From Micromussa lordhowensis (Eukaryota; Cnidaria; Anthozoa; Scleractinia; Lobophylliidae): a DNA stretch of 64,000 nt. Of this stretch, positions 24,965-36,900 are shown piece by piece. The position numbers were made by a program, and so were the translations under genes. The notes beneath the pieces were generated by a model. The model searched no databases and had not been told where the DNA came from. It was given only the letters and a program-made list of their open reading frames with translations. Location of the stretch: contig OZ026600.1 of NCBI GenBank assembly GCA_964020085.1, positions 11,505,348 through 11,569,347 of the forward strand, in the 5' to 3' direction. Positions within the stretch are counted from its first letter, which is position 1, and each line of letters begins with the position of its first letter.

Positions 24965-27373
24965 GCGCAAATTGCATCATCTCCTAATTGGTATGCGCTT
25001 GAAGTGCAATCATAGGAGAACATTTTGCTGCAAACTGCGGCTCCAAAAGTGCCCGTAGAGCCGAGTTATGACAAATTTGCCAAGGACACCTAAATCGGCC
25101 ATTTTCTGAGATTTTGCCAAGGGGGGACCAAGGGAAAATGCTCAAAAAAGTAGGCCGACTATAGGGGCTTCATAAACACCCTGGCGCAAATTGCATCATC
25201 TCCTAATTGGTATGCGCTTGAAGTGCAATCATAGGAACACATTTTGCTGCAAACCGCGGCTCCAAAAGTGCCCGTAGAGCCCAGTTATGACAACTTTGCC
25301 AAGGACACCTAAATCGGCCATTTTCTGAGATTTTGCCAAGGGGGGACCAAGGGAAAATGCTCAAAAAAGTAGGCCGACTATAGGGGCTTCATAAACACCC
25401 TAGCGCAAATTGCATCATCTCCTAATTGGTATGCGCTTGAAGTGCAATTATAGGAGAACATTTTGCTGCAAACCGCGGCTCCAAACGTGCCCGTAGAGCC
25501 GAGTTATGACAAATTTGCCAAGGACACCTTAATCGGCCATTTTCTGAGAATTTGCCAAGTGGGGACCAAGGGAAAATGCTCAAAAAAGTAGGCCGACTGT
25601 AGGGGCTTCAAAAACACCCTGGCGCAAATTGCATCATCTCCTAATTGGTATGCGCTTGAAGTGCAATCATAGGAGAACATTTTGCTGCAAACCGCGGCTC
25701 CAAAACTGCCCGTAGAGCCGAGTTATGACAAATTTGCCAAGGACACCTAAATCGGCCATTTTCTGAGATTTTGCCAAGGGGGGACCAAGGGAAAATGCTC
25801 AAAAAAGTAGGCCGACTATAGGGGCTTCATAAACACCCTGGCGCAAATTGCATCATCTTGTAATTGGTATGCGCTTGAAGAGCAATTATAGGAGAACATT
25901 TTGCTGCAAACCGCGGCTCTAAAAGTGCCCGTAGAGCCGAGTTATGACAAATTTGCCAAGGACACCTTAATCGGCCATTTTCTGAGAATTTGCCAAGTGG
26001 GGAACAAGGGAAAATGCTCAAAAAAGTAGGCCGACTGTAGGGGCTTCAAAAACACCCTGGCGGAAATTGCATCATCTCCTAATTGGTATGCGCTTGAAGT
26101 GCAATCATAGGAGAACATTTTGCTGCAAACCGCGGCTCCAAAACTGCCCGTAGAGCCGAGTTATGACAAATTTGCCAAGGACACCTAAATCGGCCATTTT
26201 CTGAGAATTTGCCAAGTGGGGAACAAGGGAAAATGCTCAAAAAAGTAGGCCGACTGTAGGGGCTTCAAAAACACCCTGGCGCAAATTGCATCATCTCCTA
26301 ATTGGTATGCGCTTGAAGTGCAATCATAGGAGAACATTTTGCTGCAAACCGCGGCTCCAAAACTGCCCGTAGAGCCGAGTTATGACAAATTTGCCAAGGA
26401 CACCTAAATCGGCCATTTTCTGAGATTTTGCCAAGGGGGGACCAAGGGAAAATGCTCAAAAAAGTAGGCCGACTATAGGGGCTTCATAAACACCCTGGCG
26501 CAAATTGCATCATCTTGTAATTGGTATGCGCTTGAAGAGCAATTATAGGAGAACATTTTGCTGCAAACCGCGGCTCCAAAAGTGCCCGTAGAGCCGAGTT
26601 ATGACAAATTTGCCAAGGACACCTAAATCGGCCATTTTCTGAGATTTTGCCAAGGGGGGACCAAGGGAAAATGCTCAAAAAAGTAGGCCGACTATAGGGG
26701 CTTCATAAACACCCTGGCGCAAATTGCATCATCTTGTAATTGGTATGCGCTTGAAGAGCAATTATAGGAGAACATTTTGCTGCAAACCGCGGCTCTAAAA
26801 GTGCCCGTAGAGCCGAGTTATGACAAATTTGCCAAGGACACCTTAATCGGCCATTTTCTGAGAATTTGCCAAGTGGGGAACAAGGGAAAATGCTCAAAAA
26901 AGTAGGCCGACTGTAGGGGCTTCAAAAACACCCTGGCGCAAATTGCATCATCTCCTAATTGGTATGCGCTTGAAGTGCAATCATAGGAGAACATTTTGCT
27001 GCAAACCGCGGCTCCAAAACTGCCCGTAGAGCCGAGTTATGACAAATTTGCCAAGGACACCTAAATCGGCCATTTTCTGAGATTTTGCCAAGTGGGGACC
27101 AAGGAAAAATGCTCAAAAAAGTAGGCCGACTGTAGGGGCTTCATAAACACCCTGGCGCAAATTGCATCATCTTCTAATTGGTATGCGCTTGAAGTGCAAT
27201 TATAGGAGTACATTTTGCTGCAAACCGCGGCTCCAAAAGTGCCTGTAGAGCCGAGTTATGACAACTTTGCCAAGGACACCTAAATCGGCCATTTTCTGAG
27301 ATTTTGCCAAGGGGGGACCAAGGGAAAATGCTCAAAAAAGTAGGCCGACTATAGGGGCTTCATAAACACCCTC
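24965..27373. repeat. 11-monomer HOR unit (2409 bp), second copy
   Basis: This is a direct tandem duplicate of 22556-24964. Rare private marks such as GGCGGAAATTGC (23650 and 26059) occur in both, and I saw no difference in the stretches compared, so the duplication appears recent. Only the exit differs: the first copy runs into ACTGCGG at 24965, while this one runs through CTCGCGC into the ATTACATC monomer at 27374, like the order at 7228-7447. Confidence 0.88.
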
Positions 27374-28468
27374 GCGCAAATTACATCATCTCCTAATTTG
27401 TATGCGCTTGAAGTGCAATCATAGGAGAACATTTTGCTGCAAACCGCGGGTCCAAAAGTGCCCGTAGAGCCGAGTTATGACAAATTTGCCAAGGACACCT
27501 AAATCGGCCATTTTCTGAGATTTTGCCAAGTGGGGACCAAGGGAAAATGCTCAAAAAAGTAGGCCGACTGTAGGGGCTTCAAAAACACCCTGGGGCAAAT
27601 TGCATCATCTTCTAATTGGTATGAGCTTGAAGTGCAATCATAGGACAACATGTTGCTGGAAACCGCGGCTCCAAAAGTGCCCGTAGAGCCGAGTTATGAC
27701 AAATTTGCCAAGGACACCTAAATCGGCCATTTTCTGAGATTTTGCCAAGGGGAGACCAAGGGAAAATGCTCAAAAAAGTAGGCCGACTATAGGGGCTTCA
27801 AAAACACCTTTGCGCAAATTGCATCATCTCCTAATTGGCATGCGCTTGAAGTGCAATCATAGGAACACATTTTGCTGCAAATCGCGGCTCCAAAAGTGCC
27901 CGTAGAGCCCAGTTATGACAACTTTGCCAAGGACACCTAAATCGGCCATTTTCTGAGATTTTGCCAAGGGGGGACCAAGGGAAAATGCTTAAAAAAGTAG
28001 GCCGACTATAGGGGCTTCATAAACACCCTGGCGCAAATTGCATCATCTCCTAATTGGTATGCGCTTGAAGTGCAATTATAGGAGAACATTCTGCTGCAAA
28101 CCGCGGCTCCAAAAGTGCCCGTAGAGCCGAGTTATGACAAATTTGCCAAGGACACCTTAATCGGCCATTTTCTGAGAATTTGCCAAGTGGGGACCAAGGG
28201 AAAATGCTCAAAAAAGTAGGCCGACTGTAGGGGCTTCAAAAACACCCTGGCGCAAATTGCATCATCTCCTAATTGGTATGCGCTTGAAGTGCAATCATAG
28301 GAACACATTTTGCTGCAAACCGCGGCTCCAAAAGTGCCCGTAGAGCCCTGTTATGACAACTTTGCCAAGGACACCTAAATCGGCCATTTTCTGAGATTTT
28401 GCCAAGGGGGGACCAAGGGAAAATGCTCAAAAAAGTAGGCCGACAATAGGGGCTTCATAAACACCCTG
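27374..28468. repeat. Five linking monomers between left and right HOR domains
   Basis: Monomers 27374, 27593 and 27812 match 7447, 7666 and 20586-type members. They are followed by 28031 (AATTATAGG, ATTCTGCTG) and 28250 (GAGCCCTG). The last ends in CGACAATAGG, a marker repeated at 33915, just before the second 25-mer copy. The boundary of that duplication therefore lies a little upstream of the monomer start. Confidence 0.75.
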
Positions 28469-31400
28469 GCGCAAATTGCATCATCTCCTAATTGGTATGC
28501 GCTTGAAGTGCAATCATAGGAGAACATTTTGCTGCAAACCGCGGCTCCAAAAGTGCCCGTAGAGCCGAGTTATGACAAATTTGCCAAGGACACCTTAATC
28601 GGCCATTTTCTGAGAATTTGCCAAGGGCGGACCAAGGGAAAATGCTCAAAAAAGTAGGCCGACTATAGGGGCTTCAAAAACACCCTGGCGCAAATTGCAT
28701 CATCTTCTAATTGGTATGAGCTTGAAGTGCAATCATAGGACAACATTTTGCTGCAAACCGCGGCTCCAAAAGTGCCCGTAGAGCCGAGTTATGACAAATT
28801 TGCCAAGGACACCTAAATCGGCCATTTTCTGAGATTTTGCCAAGGGGGGACCAAGGGAAAATGCTCAAAAAAGTAGGCCGACTATAGGGGCTTCATAAAC
28901 ACCCTGGCGCAAATTACATCATCTCCTAATTTGTATGCGCGTGAAGTGCAATCATAGGAGGACATTTTGCTGCAAACCGCGGGTCCAAAAGTGCCCGTAG
29001 AGCCGAGTTATGACAAATTTGCCAAGGACACCTAAATCGGCCATTTTCTGAGATTTTGCCAAGGGGGGACCAAGGGAAAATGCTCAAAAAAGTAGGCCGA
29101 CTATAGGGGCTTCATAAACACCCTGGCGCAAATTGCATCATCTCCTAATTGGTATGCGCTTGAAGTGCAATCATAGGAGTACATTTTGCTGCAAACCGCG
29201 GCTCCAAAAGTGCCCGTAGAGCCGAGTTATGACAACTTTGCCAAGGACACCTAAATCGGCCATTTTCTGAGATTTTGCCAAGGGGGGACCAAGGGAAAAT
29301 GCTCAAAAAAGTAGGCCGACTATAGGGGCTTCATAAACACCCTGGCGCAAATTACATCATCTCCTAATTTGTATGCGCTTGAAGTGCAATCATAGGAGTA
29401 CATTTTGCTGCAAACCGCGGGTCCAAAAGTGCCCGTAGAGCCGAGTTATGACAAATTTGCCAAGGACACCTAAATCGGCCATTTTCTGAGATTTTGCCAA
29501 GGGGGGACCAAGGGAAAATGCTCAAAAAAGTAGGCCAACTGTAGGGGCTTCAAAAACACCCTGGCGCAAATTCCATCATCTCCTAATTGGTATGCGCTTA
29601 AAGTGCAATCATAGGACAACATTTTGCTGCAAACCGCGGCTCCAAAAGTGCCCGTAGAGCCGAGTTATGACAAATTTGCCAAGGACACCTAAATCGGCCA
29701 TTTTCTGAGCTTTTGCCATGGGGGGACCAAGGGAAAATGCCCAAAAAAGTAGGCCGACTATAGGGGCTTCATAAACACCCTGGCGCAAATTGCATCATCT
29801 CCTAATTGGTATGCGCTTGAAGTGCAATCATAGGAGAACATTTTGCTGCAAACCGCGGCTCCAAACGTGCCCGTAGAGCCGAGTTATGACAAATTTGCCA
29901 AGGACACCTTAATCGGCCATTTTCTGAGAATTTGCCAAGGGCGGACCAAGGGAAAATGCTCAAAAAAGTAGGCCGACTGTAGGGGCTTCATAAACACCCT
30001 GGCGCAAATTGCATCATCTTCTAATTGGTATGAGCTTGAAGTGCAATCATAGGAGAACATTTTGCTGCAAACCGCGGCTCCAAAAGTGCCCGTAGAGCCA
30101 AGTTATGACAAATTTGCCAAGGACACCTAAATCGGCCATTTTCTGAGATTTTGCCAAGGGGAGACCAAGGGAAAATGCTCAAAAAAGTAGGCCGACTATA
30201 GGGGCTTCAAAAACACCTTTGCGCAAATTGCATCATCTCCTAATTGGTATGCGCTTGAAGTGCAATCATAGGAGAACAGTTTGCTGCAAACCGCGGCTCC
30301 AAAAGTGCCCGTAGAGCCCAGTTATGAAAACTTTGCCAAGGACACCTAAATCGGCCATTTTCTGAGATTTTGCCAAGGGGAGACCAAGGGAAAATGCTCA
30401 AAAAAGTAGGCTGACTATAGGCGCTTCAAAAACACCCTGGCGCAAATTGCATCATCTCCTAATTGCTATGCACTTGAAGTGCAATCATAGGAGAACATTC
30501 TGCTGCAATCCGCGGCTCCAAAAGTGCCCGTAGAGCCGAGTTATGACAAATTTGCCAAGGACACCTAAATCGGCCATTTTCTGAGATTTTGCCAAGGGAG
30601 GACCAAGGGAAAATGCTCAAAAGAGTAGGCCGAATATAGGGGCTTCATAAACACCCTGGCGCAAATTACGTCATCTGCTAATAGGTATGCGCTTGAAGTG
30701 CAATCATAGGAGAACATTTTGCTTCAAACCGCGGCTCCAAAAGTGCCCGTAAAGCCGAGTTATGACAAATTTGCCAAGGACACCTAAATCGGCCATTTTC
30801 TGAGATTTTGCAAAGGGGGGACCAAGTGAAAATGCTCAAAAAAGTAGGCCGACAATAGCGGCTTCAAAAACACCCTGGCGCAAATTGCATCATCTCCTAA
30901 TTGGTATGCGCTTGAAGTGCAATCATAGGAGACCATTTTGCTGCAAACCGCGGCTCCAAAAGTGCCCGTAGAGCCCAGTTATGACAAATTTGCCAAGGAG
31001 ACCTAAGTCGGCCATTTTCTGAGATTTTGCCAAGGGGGGACCAAGGGAAAATGCTCAAAAAAGTAGGCCGACTATAGGGGCTTCATAAACACCTTTGCGC
31101 AAATTGCATCATCTCCTAATTGGTATGCGCTTGAAGTGCAATCATAGGAGAACATTTTGCGTCAAACCGCGGCTCGAAAAGTGCCCGTGGAGCCCAGTTA
31201 TGACAACTTTGCCAAGGACACCTAAATCGGCCATTTTCTTAGATTTTGCCAAGGGGGGACCAAGGGAAAATGCTCAAAAATGTAGGCTGACTATAGGCGC
31301 TTCAAAAACACCCTGGCGCAAATTGCATCATCTCCTAATTGCTATGCACTTGAAGTGCAATCATAGGAGAACATTCTGCTGCAAACCGCGGCTCCAAAAG

Positions 31401-33942
31401 TGCCCGTAGAGCCCAGTTATGACAACTTTGCCAAGGACACCTAAATCGGCCATTTTCTGAGATTTTGCCAAGGGCGGACCAAGGGAAAATGCTCAAAAAA
31501 GTAGGCCGACTATAGGGGCTTCAAAAACACCCTGGCGCAAATTGCATCATCTCCTAATTGGTATGCGCTTGAAGTGCAATCAAAGGAACACATTTTGCTG
31601 CAAACCGCGGCTCCAAAAGTGCCCGTAGAGCCGAGTTATGACAAATTTGCCAAGGACACCTAAATCGGCCATTTTCTGAGATTTTGCCAAGGGGGGACCA
31701 AGGGAAAAGGCTCAAAAAAGTAGGCCGACTATAGTGGCTTCAAAAACACCCTGGCGCAAATTGATCATCTCCTAATTGGTATGCGCTTAAAGTGCAATCA
31801 TAGGAAAACATTTTGTTGCAAACCGCAGCTCCAAAAATGCCCGTGAAGCCGAGTTATGACAACTTTGCCAAGGACACCTAAATCGGCCATTTTCTGAGAT
31901 TTTGCCAAGGGGGGACCAAGGGAAAATGCTCAAAAAAGTAGGCCGACTATAGGGGCTTCATAAACACCCTGGCGCAAATTGCATCATCTCCTAATTGGTA
32001 TGGGCTTGAAGTGCAATCATAGGAGAACATTTTGCTGCAAACCGCGGCTCCAAAAGTGCCCGTAGAGCCGAGTTATGACAAATTTGCCAAGGACACCTTA
32101 ATCGGCCATTTTCTGAGAATTTGCCAAGGGCGGACCAAGGGAAAATGCTCAAAAAAGTAGGCCGACTGTAGGGGCTTCAAAAACACCCTGGCGCAAATTA
32201 CATCATCTTCTAATTGGTATGAGCTTGAAGTGCAATCATAGGACAACATTTTGTTGCAAACCGCGGCTCCAAAAGTGCCCGTAGAGCCGAGTTATGACAA
32301 ATTTGCCAAGGACACCTAAATCGGCCATTTTCTGAGATTTTGCCAAGGGGGGACCAAGGGAAAATGCTCAAAAAAGTAGGCCGACTATAGGGGCTTCAAA
32401 AACACCCTGGCGCAAATTGCATCATCTCCTAATTGGTATGCGCTTGAAATGCAATCATAGGAGAACATTTTGCTGCAAACCGCGGCTCCAAAAGTGCCCG
32501 TAGAGCCGAGTTATGACAAATTTGCCAAGGACACCTAAATCGGCCATTTTCTGAGATTTTGCCAAGGGGGGACCAAGGGAAAATGCTCAAAAAAGTAGGC
32601 CGACTATAGGGGCTTCATAAACACCCTGGCGCAAATTACATCATCTCCTAATTTGTATGCGCTTGAAGTGCAATCATAGGAGAACATTTTGCTGCAAACC
32701 GCGGGTCCAAAAGTGCCCGTAGAGCCGAGTTATGACAAATTTGCCAAGGACACCTAAATCGGCCATTTTCTGAGATTTTGCCAAGGGGGGACCAAGGGAA
32801 AATGCTCAAAAAAGTAGGCCGACTATACGGGCTTCAAAAACACGCTTGCGCAAATTGCATTATCTCTTAATTGGTATGCGCTTGAAGTGCAATCATAGGA
32901 GAACATTTTGCTGCAAACTGCGGCTCCAAAAGTGCCCGTAGAGCCGAGTTATGACAAATTTGCCAAGGACACCTAAATCGGCCATTTTCTGAGATTTTGC
33001 CAAGGGGGGACCAAGGGAAAATGCTCAAAAAAGTAGGCCGACTATAGGGGCTTCATAAACACCCTGGCGCAAATTGTATCATCTCCTAATTGGTATGCGC
33101 TTGAAGTGCAATCATAGGAGAACATTTTGCTGCAAACCGCGGCTCCAAAAGTGCCCGTAGAGCCGAGTTATGACAAATTTGCCAAGGACACCTTAATCGG
33201 CCATTTTCTGAGATTTTGCCAAGTGGAGACCAAGAGAAAATGCTCAAAAAAGTAGGCCGACTATAGGGGCTTCATAAACACCCTGGCTCAAATTGCATCA
33301 TCTCCTAATTGGTATGCGCTTGAAGTGCAATCATAGGAACACATTTTGCTGCAAACCGCGGCTCCAAAAGTGCCCGTAGAGCCGAGTTATGACAAATTTG
33401 CCAAGGACACCTAAATCGGCCATTTTCTGAGATTTTGCCAAGGGGGGACCAAGGGAAAATGCTCAAAAAAGTAGGCCGACTATAGGGGCTTCAAAAACAC
33501 CCTGGCGCAAATTGCATCATCTCCTAATTGGTATGTGCTTGAAATGCAATCATAGGAGAACATTTTGCTGCAAACCGCGGCTCCAAAAGTGCCCGTAGAG
33601 CCGAGTTATGACAAATTTGCCAAGGACACCTAAATCGGCCATTTTCTGAGATTTTGCCAAGGGGGGACCAACGGAAAATGCTCAAAAAAGTAGGCCGACT
33701 ATAGGGGCTTCAAAAACACCCTGGCGCAAATTGCATCATCTCCTAATTGGTATGCGCTTGAAATGCAATCATAGGAGAACATTTTGCTGCAAACCGCGGC
33801 TCCAAAAGTGCCCGTAGAGCCGAGTTATGACAAATTTGCCAAGGACACCTAAATCGGCCATTTTCTGAGATTTTGCCAAGTGGGGACCAAGGGAAAATGC
33901 TCAAAAAAGTAGGCCGACAATAGGGGCTTCATAAACACCCTG
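28469..33942. repeat. 25-monomer HOR unit (5474 bp), first copy
   Basis: The unit contains 25 monomers, one of them 218 bp (31754). Markers include AGGAGGAC at 28957, GTAGGCCAACTG at 29530, GAGCTTTTGCCATGG near 29707, ATTACGTC (30665), GCGTCAAACC (31159), CCCGTGG (31185) and ATACGGGC (32825). All recur 5474 bp later up to about 37.9 kb. This copy has AACAGTTTG at 30276 and TATGTGCTTG at 33533 as private changes. Confidence 0.88.
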
Positions 33943-36900
33943 GCGCAAATTGCATCATCTCCTAATTGGTATGCGCTTGAAGTGCAATCATAGGAGAACA
34001 TTTTGCTGCAAACCGCGGCTCCAAAAGTGCCCGTAGAGCCGAGTTATGACAAATTTGCCAAGGACACCTTAATCGGCCATTTTCTGAGAATTTGCCAAGG
34101 GCGGACCAAGGGAAAATGCTCAAAAAAGTAGGCCGACTATAGGGGCTTCAAAAACACCCTGGCGCAAATTGCATCATCTTCTAATTGGTATGAGCTTGAA
34201 GTGCAATCATAGGACAACATTTTGCTGCAAACCGCGGCTCCAAAAGTGCCCGTAGAGCCGAGTTATGACAAATTTGCCAAGGACACCTAAATCGGCCATT
34301 TTCTGAGATTTTGCCAAGGGGGGACCAAGGGAAAATGCTCAAAAAAGTAGGCCGACTATAGGGGCTTCATAAACACCCTGGCGCAAATTACATCATCTCC
34401 TAATTTGTATGCGCGTGAAGTGCAATCATAGGAGGACATTTTGCTGCAAACCGCGGGTCCAAAAGTGCCCGTAGAGCCGAGTTATGACAAATTTGCCAAG
34501 GACACCTAAATCGGCCATTTTCTGAGATTTTGCCAAGGGGGGACCAAGGGAAAATGCTCAAAAAAGTAGGCCGACTATAGGGGCTTCATAAACACCCTGG
34601 CGCAAATTGCATCATCTCCTAATTGGTATGCGCTTGAAGTGCAATCATAGGAGTACATTTTGCTGCAAACCGCGGCTCCAAAAGTGCCCGTAGAGCCGAG
34701 TTATGACAACTTTGCCAAGGACACCTAAATCGGCCATTTTCTGAGATTTTGCCAAGGGGGGACCAAGGGAAAATGCTCAAAAAAGTAGGCCGACTATAGG
34801 GGCTTCATAAACACCCTGGCGCAAATTACATCATCTCCTAATTTGTATGCGCTTGAAGTGCAATCATAGGAGTACATTTTGCTGCAAACCGCGGGTCCAA
34901 AAGTGCCCGTAGAGCCGAGTTATGACAAATTTGCCAAGGACACCTAAATCGGCCATTTTCTGAGATTTTGCCAAGGGGGGACCAAGGGAAAATGCTCAAA
35001 AAAGTAGGCCAACTGTAGGGGCTTCAAAAACACCCTGGCGCAAATTCCATCATCTCCTAATTGGTATGCGCTTAAAGTGCAATCATAGGACAACATTTTG
35101 CTGCAAACCGCGGCTCCAAAAGTGCCCGTAGAGCCGAGTTATGACAAATTTGCCAAGGACACCTAAATCGGCCATTTTCTGAGCTTTTGCCATGGGGGGA
35201 CCAAGGGAAAATGCCCAAAAAAGTAGGCCGACTATAGGGGCTTCATAAACACCCTGGCGCAAATTGCATCATCTCCTAATTGGTATGCGCTTGAAGTGCA
35301 ATCATAGGAGAACATTTTGCTGCAAACCGCGGCTCCAAACGTGCCCGTAGAGCCGAGTTATGACAAATTTGCCAAGGACACCTTAATCGGCCATTTTCTG
35401 AGAATTTGCCAAGGGCGGACCAAGGGAAAATGCTCAAAAAAGTAGGCCGACTGTAGGGGCTTCATAAACACCCTGGCGCAAATTGCATCATCTTCTAATT
35501 GGTATGAGCTTGAAGTGCAATCATAGGAGAACATTTTGCTGCAAACCGCGGCTCCAAAAGTGCCCGTAGAGCCAAGTTATGACAAATTTGCCAAGGACAC
35601 CTAAATCGGCCATTTTCTGAGATTTTGCCAAGGGGAGACCAAGGGAAAATGCTCAAAAAAGTAGGCCGACTATAGGGGCTTCAAAAACACCTTTGCGCAA
35701 ATTGCATCATCTCCTAATTGGTATGCGCTTGAAGTGCAATCATAGGAGAACATTTTGCTGCAAACCGCGGCTCCAAAAGTGCCCGTAGAGCCCAGTTATG
35801 AAAACTTTGCCAAGGACACCTAAATCGGCCATTTTCTGAGATTTTGCCAAGGGGAGACCAAGGGAAAATGCTCAAAAAAGTAGGCTGACTATAGGCGCTT
35901 CAAAAACACCCTGGCGCAAATTGCATCATCTCCTAATTGCTATGCACTTGAAGTGCAATCATAGGAGAACATTCTGCTGCAATCCGCGGCTCCAAAAGTG
36001 CCCGTAGAGCCGAGTTATGACAAATTTGCCAAGGACACCTAAATCGGCCATTTTCTGAGATTTTGCCAAGGGAGGACCAAGGGAAAATGCTCAAAAGAGT
36101 AGGCCGAATATAGGGGCTTCATAAACACCCTGGCGCAAATTACGTCATCTGCTAATAGGTATGCGCTTGAAGTGCAATCATAGGAGAACATTTTGCTTCA
36201 AACCGCGGCTCCAAAAGTGCCCGTAAAGCCGAGTTATGACAAATTTGCCAAGGACACCTAAATCGGCCATTTTCTGAGATTTTGCAAAGGGGGGACCAAG
36301 TGAAAATGCTCAAAAAAGTAGGCCGACAATAGCGGCTTCAAAAACACCCTGGCGCAAATTGCATCATCTCCTAATTGGTATGCGCTTGAAGTGCAATCAT
36401 AGGAGACCATTTTGCTGCAAACCGCGGCTCCAAAAGTGCCCGTAGAGCCCAGTTATGACAAATTTGCCAAGGAGACCTAAGTCGGCCATTTTCTGAGATT
36501 TTGCCAAGGGGGGACCAAGGGAAAATGCTCAAAAAAGTAGGCCGACTATAGGGGCTTCATAAACACCTTTGCGCAAATTGCATCATCTCCTAATTGGTAT
36601 GCGCTTGAAGTGCAATCATAGGAGAACATTTTGCGTCAAACCGCGGCTCGAAAAGTGCCCGTGGAGCCCAGTTATGACAACTTTGCCAAGGACACCTAAA
36701 TCGGCCATTTTCTTAGATTTTGCCAAGGGGGGACCAAGGGAAAATGCTCAAAAATGTAGGCTGACTATAGGCGCTTCAAAAACACCCTGGCGCAAATTGC
36801 ATCATCTCCTAATTGCTATGCACTTGAAGTGCAATCATAGGAGAACATTCTGCTGCAAACCGCGGCTCCAAAAGTGCCCGTAGAGCCCAGTTATGACAAC

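Noticed and set aside
31095..31409. Plus-strand 104-residue open frame, repeated at 36569 and 48816
   Set aside because: It starts at TTG and exists only because CCCGTAG became CCCGTGG (near 31187), removing a TAG stop. It recurs because the 25-mer was copied. It spans about 1.4 monomers and shows no sign of selection.
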